Assembly (NCBI GenBank): GCA_052035955.1
Contig: JBPOHD010000078.1
Location: forward strand, 1 to 59,080
Direction: 5' to 3'
Length of the DNA stretch: 59,080 nucleotides
Origin: JAEUNJ01 sp052035955
GTDB taxonomy: Bacteria; Pseudomonadota; Gammaproteobacteria; Burkholderiales; Rhodocyclaceae
Shown here: positions 51,895-59,080 of the stretch, piece by piece
Layout: the number at the start of each line of letters is the position of its first letter
How positions within the stretch are numbered: the stretch's first letter is position 1
Notes under the pieces: model-generated
The model's database searches: none
Told to the model about the DNA's origin: nothing
The model's input: only the letters and a program-made list of their open reading frames with translations
Program-made: the position numbers and the translations under genes

Positions 51895-53034
51895 ATGCCC
51901 ATCCCGCACCTCATCGCCGCCGCCGACTTCGACCGCTTCCCGGGGCTGCTCGCCGAATGGCGGGCCGCGACGCCGGGGACCGGCCTCCTGATGCTGCTGC
52001 CCGAGGCCGAGCGGGCACGCCTCCCTGCCCTCCAGGCGGCCTGCCGCGGGGCCGGCGTGCCCCTGGTCGGCGCCGTCTTCCCGGCCATCGTCACCGACGC
52101 CGGCTTCGCCACCGGGGGCGCCTGGGCATTCCGCTTCGACGCCATGCCGCCCCGTTTCCTGCTGGACGGGCTGGATGCCGGCACGGGCGCCGCGGCGGAA
52201 CGGATCGCCGGAGCCGCCCGCCGGGCCCTGGGCGACCCGGCCGGGGCAGGCGGCTCGGGCGGGGCGCCGACCCTCTTCCTGGTCTTCGACGGCATGCTGC
52301 CGGACATCGCCAGCCAGTTGCTGGGCGTCTACGAGCAGCTGAGGGATGCCGTGCGCTATGGCGGCGTGAACGCCGGCAGCGAGACCTTCCAGCCCATGCC
52401 CTGCCTGTTCGACGAGGAAAGGACCATCGGCAACGGCGTCCTCGGCCTCCTGCTGCCGCCGGCCACCCGCCTGATCGCCCGCCACGACTATCCGGTCTCC
52501 CGGGGCCTGATGAAGGCCACCTCGACCGAGGGCAACCGCATCGACCGCATCGACGGGCGGCCGGCCTTCGCGGTTTACCAGGAGGTCATAGGCAAGGAAT
52601 ACGGCGTCGAGCTGACGCGGGAGAACTTCTACGACTACGCGGTGCATTTCCCCTTCGGCGTGGTCACCGCCCTCGACGTCCTCGTGCGCATTCCGGTCGC
52701 CCTGTCGGACGACGGCGCCCTGTTCTGCGTCGGCGAGGTGCCGCCGAACTGCCTGCTGCGGCTGTTGCGCGCGCCGTCACTGGAGGACAGCGCCTGCGTG
52801 GACGGGATCGCCGGCGCCCTGGGCCCCGCCGCCGCCCATCGGCCGCTGATGACCTTCTACTGCGCCGGCCGGCGCATGCATTTCGGCGCCGCCGCCGTCA
52901 GCGAGATGGAGCGGCTGGCGGAAATGACGGGGGCAACCGGCGTGGCCGGCGCCCTGACCCTGGGCGAGATCGACAGCGAGGAGGCCCTGGGAATGCCACG
53001 CTTCCATAACGCGACGGTCGTCTGCCTGGCCTGA
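51895..53034 (+). CDS. FIST-domain sensory protein, last gene of the hydrogenase cluster
   Basis: A 379-residue soluble protein made of a FIST_N region (LFLVFDGMLPDIASQLLGVYEQLRD, YGGVNAGSETFQPMPCLFD) and a FIST_C region (GKEYGVELTRENFYDYAVHFPFGV, TFYCAGRRMHFGAAAVSEMERLAEM). FIST modules are predicted small-ligand sensors usually joined to kinases or cyclases; here it is a separate gene 32 bp after the kinase. A role as accessory sensor or modulator of the kinase is inferred from position only. A composite repeat cluster begins 7 bp after its stop. Confidence 0.85.
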   Translation: MPIPHLIAAADFDRFPGLLAEWRAATPGTGLLMLLPEAERARLPALQAACRGAGVPLVGAVFPAIVTDAGFATGGAWAFRFDAMPPRFLLDGLDAGTGAAAERIAGAARRALGDPAGAGGSGGAPTLFLVFDGMLPDIASQLLGVYEQLRDAVRYGGVNAGSETFQPMPCLFDEERTIGNGVLGLLLPPATRLIARHDYPVSRGLMKATSTEGNRIDRIDGRPAFAVYQEVIGKEYGVELTRENFYDYAVHFPFGVVTALDVLVRIPVALSDDGALFCVGEVPPNCLLRLLRAPSLEDSACVDGIAGALGPAAAHRPLMTFYCAGRRMHFGAAAVSEMERLAEMTGATGVAGALTLGEIDSEEALGMPRFHNATVVCLA

Positions 53035-53040
53035 CGGACC

Positions 53041-53353
53041 CCCATCGCGCCGCATGCGGCGCTCCTACAAGACCGCACCGTCGGGAATTTGTAGGAGCGG
53101 CGGCTACGCCGCGATGCCTTTCCTGCCCGCCCCGATGGCATCGGGCCGCGGAAAGTCGACAACCTCACCGCAAAGACGCAAAGGCGCAGAGGGCCGCAAA
53201 GGAAGGCGAGGGCGGGGGCTTTGCGGGAGCTTCCCTCTCCCGGGGGGATCATGCTGTCCGGGAATGCCCTTGTCGTTCCTTGGTGCCCCTTGGTGCCCTT
53301 GGTGTCTTGGTGGTTTGCCTTTCCGGACCGCGGACGGCGGGCGCCGAACCGAC
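53041..53353. repeat. Composite element, tandem unit 1 (313 bp)
   Basis: REP pair 53043-53116, then GATGGCATCGGGCCGCGGAA, then the long hairpin 53161-53317 (GCAAAG-word arm, inner hairpins, CCTTGGTG-word arm). It is nearly identical to the next unit. Confidence 0.9.
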
Positions 53354-53667
53354 CCCATCGCGCCGCATGCGGCGCTCCTACAACACCGCGCCGTCGGGAA
53401 TTTGTAGGAGCGGCGGCCACGCCGCGATGCCTTTCCTGCCCGCCCCGATGGCATCGGGCCGCGGAATGTCGAAAACCTCACCGCAAAGACGCAAAGGCGC
53501 AGAGGGCCGCAAAGGAAGGCGAGGGCGGGGGCTTTGCGGGAGCTTCCCGCTCCCCGGGGGGATCATGCTGTCCGGGAATGCCGTTGTCGTCCCTTGGTGC
53601 CCCTTGGTGCCCTTGGTGTCTTGGTGGTTTGCCTTTCCGGACCGCGGACGGCGAGCGCCGAACCGAC
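53354..53667. repeat. Composite element, tandem unit 2 (314 bp)
   Basis: Direct tandem copy of the unit before: REP pair 53356-53429 and long hairpin 53472-53631 with inner hairpin GCGGGA-GC-TTCCCGC. A few substitutions separate the two units, consistent with recent duplication. Confidence 0.9.
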
Positions 53668-53669
53668 CC

Positions 53670-53813
53670 CATCGCGCCGCATGCGGCGCTCCTACAGGGC
53701 CGTGCCGTCCGGGTTTCGCGTGCCGACGGTCCAACGGCCCCATCGCGCCGCATGCGGCGCTCCTACAACGGCGTGCGGAGGTCTCTTGTAGGAGCGGCGG
53801 TCACGCCGCGATG
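53670..53813. repeat. Terminal REP cluster of the tandem array
   Basis: Two reverse REPs (53670 and 53741) and one forward REP ending at 53813, the same arrangement as at 43738-43881. Confidence 0.88.
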
Positions 53814-53860
53814 GAAGCCTCGATCGACCCCATCGCGCCGGGGGCGGCCTTCCGGTGCGA

Positions 53861-55162
53861 TCAGGTCGCCGGCGGTTCTTCCGCCGGCTGGCGGCTGGCC
53901 AGGACCTTGTCCACCCGCTTGCCGTCCAGGTCGACGATCTCCAGGCGCCAGTCCTCCCACTGGGCCACGTCGCCGGTGCGGGGCAGGCGGCCGAGCAGCC
54001 ACATCATCAGGCCGCTCAGGGTGTGGTAGCGGCCCTTGTCCTCCTCGGGCACCGCCTTCAGTTCCAGCCGGTCCTTGAGCTCCGGCACCGGGATCAGGCC
54101 GTCCAGCAGCCAGGAGCCGTCCTCCCGCCGCACCGCCCAGGCGTCCTCCTGGTTGCGCGGCTTGAACTCGCCGGTCACCGCCTCCAGCACGTCCTGGAGG
54201 GTCACCAGGCCCTGCACCTCGCCGTATTCGTCCACCACCAGCACCATCTGGGTACCGGAGGCCCGGAAGTGCTCCAGCAGGTCCATGCCGGTCAGGCTTT
54301 CGGGGACGAAGACCGCCGGCTGCACCAGGGCCGCCAGGTCCGGCCGGCCGCCCTTCAGGGTCTGGCGCAACAGCTGTTTCGCGTTGACGATGCCGACCAC
54401 CTCGTGCAGGCCGCCGCGGCAGACCGGGAAGCGCGAGTGCTCGGAATCGGTGACCCAGCGCAGGTTCTCCTCCAGGGGCACTTCCATGTCCAGGTAGGTG
54501 ATGTCGGCGCGGGGGATCATCAGGGAGCCGATCTGCCGGTCGTCCAGCCGGAAGACGTTGCGCACCATCTCCCTTTCCTGCTGCTCGATCACCCCGGCCT
54601 CCGAGCCTTCCTCCAGCATGGCGTGGATCTCCTCCTCGGTGACGCTCGGTCCGGTCTGGGCGTGCTTGCCGAGCAGGCGCAGCAGGGTGTCGGTGGAGAT
54701 CGCCAGCAGGCGGACGAAGGGCCGCGTCACCGTGGCCAGGATCTGCATGGGCCGCGCCACCAGGCGGGCGACGCCCTCCGGGTTGCCCTGGCCGATGCGC
54801 TTGGGCACCAGCTCGCCGATGACGATGGAAACGTAGGTGATGACCACCACCACGAGGGCGGTGGCGGCGATCTCGCTGCCTTCCCGCTCCATTCCCAGGC
54901 CCTGCAGGTGCAGCGCCAGCGGATCGGCCAGCACCGCCTGGCCGACGATGCCGTTCAGGACGCCGATGGAGGTGATGCCGATCTGGATGCTGGAGAGGAA
55001 ACGGGTCGGCTCGTCGTGCAGTTCCAGGGCCACGGCGGCGGCCCCGTCGCCGTCCTCGGCCAGGCGGGCGAGGCGGGCCCGCCGGGCGGTGACCAGGGCG
55101 ATCTCCGACATGGCGAAGGCGCCGTTGAGCAGGATGAGGACGATCAGCAGCAGCGTTTCCAT
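53861..55162 (-). CDS. CNNM/CorC-family transporter-like membrane protein
   Basis: A 433-residue inner-membrane protein: DUF21/CNNM transmembrane domain (residues 1-190, with GAFAMSEIALV, SIQIGIT, VIGELVPKRIG), paired CBS domains (about 215-335, MIPRADITYLD, FPVCRGGLHEVVGIV, LVVDEYGEVQGLVTLQDVLEAV) and a C-terminal CorC_HlyC domain. The family exports Mg2+/Co2+ or affects Mg2+ homeostasis; older databases call it hemolysin-like. ATG 55162 is chosen since it begins directly at the first membrane helix. Specific ion unknown. Confidence 0.9.
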   Translation of the reverse strand: METLLLIVLILLNGAFAMSEIALVTARRARLARLAEDGDGAAAVALELHDEPTRFLSSIQIGITSIGVLNGIVGQAVLADPLALHLQGLGMEREGSEIAATALVVVVITYVSIVIGELVPKRIGQGNPEGVARLVARPMQILATVTRPFVRLLAISTDTLLRLLGKHAQTGPSVTEEEIHAMLEEGSEAGVIEQQEREMVRNVFRLDDRQIGSLMIPRADITYLDMEVPLEENLRWVTDSEHSRFPVCRGGLHEVVGIVNAKQLLRQTLKGGRPDLAALVQPAVFVPESLTGMDLLEHFRASGTQMVLVVDEYGEVQGLVTLQDVLEAVTGEFKPRNQEDAWAVRREDGSWLLDGLIPVPELKDRLELKAVPEEDKGRYHTLSGLMMWLLGRLPRTGDVAQWEDWRLEIVDLDGKRVDKVLASRQPAEEPPAT

Positions 55163-55310
55163 GGCATGACCTGTGGCGTGGTGCGTTCCGGAAGGGGCGG
55201 GCCGCGGCGGCGGCGTTCCGGCGCGGCGCCGGGGCACCCCTGTGCGCGGCAGAGGATAGCACCGGGGCCGGGCCGCCGCCGAGCCGGGCAAGCGGCCCCA
55301 TGGTCCGAAC

Positions 55311-55338
55311 GGACTATTGCCCGGTCGGGACTACTCCC
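55311..55338. promoter_or_regulatory. Direct repeat GGACTA-N3-CCC upstream of the PEP-CTERM gene
   Basis: GGACTATTGCCC (55311-55322) and GGACTACTCCC (55328-55338), 17 bp apart, 41-68 bp before the ATG; a GTCCG-AA-CGGAC palindrome overlaps the first. Possible regulator site; no database comparison made. Confidence 0.4.
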
Positions 55339-55378
55339 TGTCTAATCGGGCGGTTCCCATCCCACCGGAGTATCCCCA

Positions 55379-56065
55379 ATGCACCCCCGACTTCGCCTCC
55401 TCCTGGCCGGTGGCCTCGCCGCCGCCGGCCTGGCCCACGCCGGACCGAACCTCAACACCGGCCTCGCCACCGGCGGCAGCGTGCTCGCCGCCGGCAGCAT
55501 CGACCCCTACTGGACCATCTCGACCGACGGCAGCCATTTCACCGCCGCCCGGGTCGCCTATCCCGGGGCCTACCCGGACTACGGCAGCGGCCAGATCTGC
55601 TGCGGCATGGAATCGGTGGACGGCAGCGCCGCCTGGATCACCACCCCCTCGGTGGTGGCGACCAGCCCGACCACCGGCTGGGGCACCTTCCGGAACGTCT
55701 TCGCCCGTCGCGCCTTCGACCTCTCCGGCTACGACCTGGCCAGCGTCGGCTTCAGCGGCCGCTGGCGCGTCGCCGACCTGGCCTTCGGCATCTACGTCAA
55801 TGGCCACCTGGTGGCCGGGACCAACACCGGCAGCTATGCCTTCGGCGGCGACCAGGCCTTCTCCGTCGCTGCCGGGAGCGGCGTCTTCCTGCCCGGCATG
55901 AACGTCGTCGAACTGCGCGGGCAGTCGGTGAATGACGTCTGGGATGCCTTCTACCTCACCGGCGCCGTCAGCGGAACCCTGGCCCCGGTGCCCGAACCCG
56001 AGACCTATGCCCTGATGCTGGCCGGCCTCGGCCTGCTGGGGACGGTCGCCCGCCGCCGCCGCTGA
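55379..56065 (+). CDS. PEP-CTERM sorting-signal secreted protein
   Basis: A 228-residue exported protein. Signal peptide (residues 1-21, ending AHA), a Gly/Thr/Ser-rich beta-type body (TGLATGGSVLAAGSIDPYW) and a C-terminal PEP-CTERM tripartite tail: PVPEPETYAL, a hydrophobic helix LMLAGLGLLGTV and ARRRR. Exosortase (EpsH/XrtA) recognises this tail, and such proteins are usually linked to exopolysaccharide and floc formation. The exosortase is not in the window. ATG 55379 has GGAG 8 bases upstream. Confidence 0.93.
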   Translation: MHPRLRLLLAGGLAAAGLAHAGPNLNTGLATGGSVLAAGSIDPYWTISTDGSHFTAARVAYPGAYPDYGSGQICCGMESVDGSAAWITTPSVVATSPTTGWGTFRNVFARRAFDLSGYDLASVGFSGRWRVADLAFGIYVNGHLVAGTNTGSYAFGGDQAFSVAAGSGVFLPGMNVVELRGQSVNDVWDAFYLTGAVSGTLAPVPEPETYALMLAGLGLLGTVARRRR

Positions 56066-56086
56066 TCCGGCCGCCATCGAACGCCG

Positions 56087-56110
56087 GCGGGGCTGCGGCC
56101 CCGCTTTTTC
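56087..56110 (+). terminator. Rho-independent terminator of the PEP-CTERM gene
   Basis: GCGGGGC (56087-56093), loop TGCG, GCCCCGC (56098-56104), then TTTTT. It lies 21 bp after the stop. Confidence 0.9.
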
Positions 56111-56139
56111 GTTCACCCCGCGGTGCCTTTCGGAACCGC

Positions 56140-56390
56140 CCCATCGCGCCGCATGCGGCGCTCCTACAACTCCGCGCGGACGGGCCCTTGTAGGAGCGGC
56201 GGTCACGCCGCGATGGGTTTGGGCCTGGGAAAGTCAAGGCTTCACCGCAAAGACGCAAAGGCGCAGAGGGGCGCAAAGGAAGGCGAAGGCTTTGCGGGAA
56301 CTTCCCGCTCGGCGTTATTGCCGTCCCCCGGCAAATGCCTTTGTCGTTCCTTGGTGTCTTGGTGGTTTGCCTTTCCGGACGGCGGGCAAG
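56140..56390. repeat. Composite element, third cluster unit 1 (251 bp, shortened right arm)
   Basis: REP pair 56142-56215 and long hairpin 56241-56370. The right arm has only two CCTTGGTG-type words against four in other copies, while the left arm keeps its length. Inner hairpins are GCGGGA-AC-TTCCCGC and CGGC-GTTATT-GCCG. Confidence 0.88.
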
Positions 56391-56663
56391 CCCATCGCGC
56401 CGCATGCGGCGCTCCTACAAGGGGAGCGGGCGACCGGGTTTTGTAGGAGCGGCGGTCACGCCGCGATGGGTTTGGGCCTGGGAAAGTCAAGGCTTCACCG
56501 CAAAGGCGCGAAGGCGCAGAGGGACGCAAAGGAAGGCAAGGGCTTTGCGGGAGTTTCCCGCCCGGCGGAATTACCGCCCTGGGGGAAATGCCATTGTCGT
56601 TTCTTCGTGCCCCTTGGTGTCCTTGGTGTCCTTGGTGGTTTGCCTTTCCGGACGGCGGACAAG
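56391..56663. repeat. Composite element, third cluster unit 2 (273 bp)
   Basis: REP pair 56393-56468 and long hairpin 56494-56643; inner hairpins GCGGGA-GT-TTCCCGC and GGCGG-AATTA-CCGCC. Confidence 0.88.
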
Positions 56664-56665
56664 CC

Positions 56666-56734
56666 CATCGCGCCGCATGCGGCGCTCCTACAGGGGGGGC
56701 GGGTATTTGTAGGAGCGGCGGTCACGCCGCGATG
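56666..56734. repeat. Terminal REP pair before the last kinase stop
   Basis: One reverse and one forward REP, ending 38 bp from the kinase stop; a decayed REP-like CGTCGCGCCGCGGGCGGCGC follows at about 56751. Confidence 0.85.
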
Positions 56735-56772
56735 CCTTTCGGGACCGCCCCGTCGCGCCGCGGGCGGCGCCC

Positions 56773-58602
56773 TTACGCCCCCTCGCGCAGCCAGCGCAGC
56801 AGGGTGGCGAAAAACTGCTCCGGGTCCACGGGCTTGGCCACGTGGTCGTTCATCCCCGCCTTCAGGCAGCGCTCCCGGTCCTCCTCGAAGGCGTTCGCCG
56901 TCATGGCGACGATGGGCAGGCGCTCCCCGTAATGCATCTTGCGGATCAGCCGCGTCGCCTCCAGGCCGTCCATCCTCGGCATCTGCATGTCCATCAGGAT
57001 CAGGTCGTAGGCCTTCGCCTCCACCATGGCCAGGGCCTCGATGCCGTCTTCCGCCGTGTCCGCCGTCAGCCCGGCATCCTCCAGCAGGCCCAGGGTCACC
57101 TCCCGGTTGATCGGGTCGTCCTCGACGAGCAGGATGGACCGGCCGGCGAAATCGCGCCCGAGGACGGCCTCGGCCGATTCCGCCGGGGCCGCGGCCGGCG
57201 CCGTCGCCGGCGTTTCGGACCTATCGAGCCGGGCGGTGAACCAGAACGTGCTGCCGGCGCCCGGGGTGCTCTCCACCCCCGCCTCGCCGCCCATCAGCCC
57301 GGCCATACGGCGGGTGATGGCCAGTCCCAGGCCGGTGCCCCCGTAGTGCCGGGTGGTCGAGTTGTCGGCCTGCTCGAAGGTGGAGAAGAGGCGCGGGATC
57401 ACCTCCGGCGCGATGCCGATGCCCGTGTCCCGGACCTCGAAGCGCAGGTGCATGCCCTCGCCCTCCGCCGCCAGCAGGCGGGCGCCCAGGGTCACGGCGC
57501 CGGCCTCGGTGAACTTGATGGCGTTGCCCAGGTAGTTGAGCAGGGCCTGCTGCAGGCGGGTCGGGTCGCCGAGCAGGGGGCCGGTGGCCGGCGGCGGTTC
57601 CAGGCGCAGCGCCAGGCCCTTGGCCTGCGCCCGCTCGGCCACCATGGAGGCGGCGCCGGCCAGCAGGGCCTCCAGCGACAGCTCTGTCCGTTCCAGGGTG
57701 AATTTGCCGGCCTCGATCTTGGAAAAATCCAGGATGTCGTTGAGGATGGACAGCAGGTGCTCGGCGGCGACGGCCACCTTGTCCAGGCGCTCGGCCTGGT
57801 CGGCCGGCGGCTGGCTGCGCCGCATCAGGTGGGTGAGGCCGATGATGGCGTTCATCGGCGTCCGGATCTCGTGGCTCATGTTGGCCAGGAAGGCGCTCTT
57901 GGCCTGGTTGGCGGCCTCCGCCGCATCCCGCGCCTGGGCCAGTTCCAGGGTCCGGTTGCGCACCGTCTCCTCGAGCTGGTCCCGGTGCCGGCGCAGCTCC
58001 TCCTCCCGCGCCGCCAGGTCGGTGGCGACCCGCTGCGCCTGCACCACCTGGGCCAGGTAGCCGCGGCGGGAGAGCAGGGTGGCGGCCGTGGTCATCAGCG
58101 TCACCGCCGTCAGGAAGACGAAATAGGCCATCCGGTTCTCGAAATCCGGCGGCGGGATGATGCCGTAGGCATCGCCGGCCAGGAAGGCCACCAGCACCGC
58201 CTCGGTGAGCACCGCCAGCACCAGGGTCTGGCGCAGGCCGAGCAGCCAGGCCGCGCAGACCAGGGTCAGCGGGTAGTTGAGCAGGTTCGGGCCGCGCAGG
58301 CCGCCGTTGATGGCCGCCACCGCCGTCGCCCCCAGCCAGTAGCCCCAGACCAGCACGCTGGCCGCCAAGTGCCGGCGGCCGGTGCGCAGGAAGAGCAGGG
58401 CGAGGCCGCCAGTACCGCCGATCAGCAGGTGCAGGACCACCCGCGGCGAGGCCAGCGGGTAATCGGCGGCGAGCAGGAGGGCGAGCAGGAAACCGGCGAT
58501 GCAGAGGACGCCGGCGGCGGCGTGCAGGATGCGCACGGCCATCGAATCGATGGCCAGGTCCGAGGAATCCGCCGCCCGCTCCGCCCGTGAAATGTCCGCC
58601 AT
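56773..58602 (-). CDS. Membrane hybrid histidine kinase with receiver
   Basis: A 609-residue kinase. Six or so N-terminal hydrophobic segments (about residues 24-185) form an integral-membrane sensor with no periplasmic domain, followed by a coiled coil, HisKA (NMSHEIRTPMNAIIG), HATPase (NAIKFTEAG, DTGIGIA, GGTGLGLAI) and a receiver (VEDDPINREV, LILMDMQMPRMDG, AKPVD). No output domain or HPt. Start ATG 58602; the in-frame M21 is an alternative before the first helix. Stimulus unknown. Confidence 0.9.
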   Translation of the reverse strand: MADISRAERAADSSDLAIDSMAVRILHAAAGVLCIAGFLLALLLAADYPLASPRVVLHLLIGGTGGLALLFLRTGRRHLAASVLVWGYWLGATAVAAINGGLRGPNLLNYPLTLVCAAWLLGLRQTLVLAVLTEAVLVAFLAGDAYGIIPPPDFENRMAYFVFLTAVTLMTTAATLLSRRGYLAQVVQAQRVATDLAAREEELRRHRDQLEETVRNRTLELAQARDAAEAANQAKSAFLANMSHEIRTPMNAIIGLTHLMRRSQPPADQAERLDKVAVAAEHLLSILNDILDFSKIEAGKFTLERTELSLEALLAGAASMVAERAQAKGLALRLEPPPATGPLLGDPTRLQQALLNYLGNAIKFTEAGAVTLGARLLAAEGEGMHLRFEVRDTGIGIAPEVIPRLFSTFEQADNSTTRHYGGTGLGLAITRRMAGLMGGEAGVESTPGAGSTFWFTARLDRSETPATAPAAAPAESAEAVLGRDFAGRSILLVEDDPINREVTLGLLEDAGLTADTAEDGIEALAMVEAKAYDLILMDMQMPRMDGLEATRLIRKMHYGERLPIVAMTANAFEEDRERCLKAGMNDHVAKPVDPEQFFATLLRWLREGA

Positions 58603-58756
58603 GTTTGCCGCGCCGGATGGCGCGAGACCCCGTTGTGCCCGCGGGGAATACTAAACCGGAAGCGGCGGGCCCTCCCGGCGCTTTTTGGCGTTTTGCCGCC
58701 GGATGCCTTGGGCGGACGGTCGAAGGCGCAGAGGAAGGCAGGACGCCCGGAGGTTC
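58603..58756. other. Upstream region of the last kinase
   Basis: Likely holds the kinase promoter (an AT-containing stretch ATACTAAACC near 58650), but no clear boxes were identified. Confidence 0.3.
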
Positions 58757-58873
58757 GTGCAGGAGCGGAGGTGACGCCGCGATGGGTTTCGGACCGCCCC
58801 ATCGCGCCGCATGCGGCGCTCCTACGACACCGCGCGGACGGTCCCTTGTAGGAGCGGCGTTTACGCCGCGATG
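58757..58873. repeat. REP cluster of the fourth composite copy
   Basis: A diverged forward REP (58757-58784), a reverse REP (58800-58826) and a forward REP ending at 58873. Confidence 0.85.
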
Positions 58874-58920
58874 CCTTTCCTGGCCGCCCCGATGGCATCG
58901 GGCCGCGGAAAGTCGACAAC

Positions 58921-59077
58921 CCCACCGCAAAGACGCAAAGGCGCAAAGGGACGCAAAGGACGGCGAGCGAGAGGGCTTTGCGGGCGTTTCCCGCTCCCCG
59001 GGGGGGCATGCTGTCCAGGGAATGCCTTTGTCGTTCCTTGGTGCCCCTTGGTGCCCTTGGTGTCTTGGTGGTTTGCC
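58921..59077. repeat. Composite element, long-hairpin copy 7 (unit runs off the window)
   Basis: Left arm begins CCCACCGCAAAGACGC; inner hairpin GCGGG-CGTTT-CCCGC; right arm with four CCTTGGTG-type words ends at 59077, three bases from the window edge. The following REP would lie outside. Confidence 0.85.
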
Positions 59078-59080
59078 TTT

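Noticed and set aside
53221..54078. Short frames inside the composite repeats (also in 43.4-44.2, 56.1-56.7 and 58.4-59 kb)
   Set aside because: They translate the REP and hairpin words in several frames, recur with every copy and have no ribosome-binding sites.

Overview
The window looks like chromosomal DNA of a high-GC betaproteobacterium, most likely Rhodocyclales (Thauera/Azoarcus/Zoogloea-like). That is an inference from GC content, the toluene monooxygenase and catechol dioxygenase genes, c5-type cytochrome, PEP-CTERM protein, abundant PAS kinases and REP-type repeats. No phage, plasmid or IS genes were seen.

Layout. 1-7.4 kb: end of lipB and lipA, then a giant eight-PAS hybrid kinase. 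7.7-18.1 kb: extradiol catechol 2,3-dioxygenase with a divergent LysR regulator, a TlpA-like thioredoxin, a DUF4197 protein, Rep helicase, dihaem cytochrome c, tRNA-Arg(CCG), an exported metallo-beta-lactamase-fold hydrolase, a winged-helix/TPR regulator and a YHS protein. 18.4-32 kb: a six-gene toluene/phenol monooxygenase operon (tmoABCDEF type) with a sigma-54 promoter and a XylR/DmpR-type activator, flanked by two paralogous hybrid kinases (one MHYT, one Cache). 32-43.4 kb: a chemoreceptor, a three-gene unit of unknown protein, cobalamin-binding sensor and PAS-GAF-GGDEF-EAL enzyme, then the exonuclease and helicase of a MrfAB-like repair pair, separated by a 1.1-kb repeat array. 44.2-53 kb: a CHASE kinase divergent from a compact five-gene cluster of group 2 [NiFe]-hydrogenase small and large subunits, maturation protease, soluble PAS histidine kinase and FIST-domain protein. 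53.8-59 kb: a CNNM/CorC transporter, a PEP-CTERM protein and another hybrid kinase.

How it works together. Aromatic catabolism is split: the monooxygenase would hydroxylate toluene/benzene to cresol/phenol and catechols, and the dioxygenase 15 kb away would open the ring. The rest is dominated by signalling: six sensor kinases, a chemoreceptor and a c-di-GMP enzyme, with no response regulator carrying a DNA-binding output. The hydrogenase-kinase-FIST cluster is the best candidate for a little-described system and reads as a cytoplasmic H2 sensor.

Noncoding structure is extensive. Four intergenic clusters (43.4-44.2, 53.0-53.8, 56.1-56.7 and 58.7-59.08 kb) carry seven copies of a composite element of about 250-315 bp, built from inverted REP pairs plus a long imperfect hairpin with periodic arms. 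A fifth array of about 42-bp units with four embedded REP pairs lies between mrfA and mrfB.
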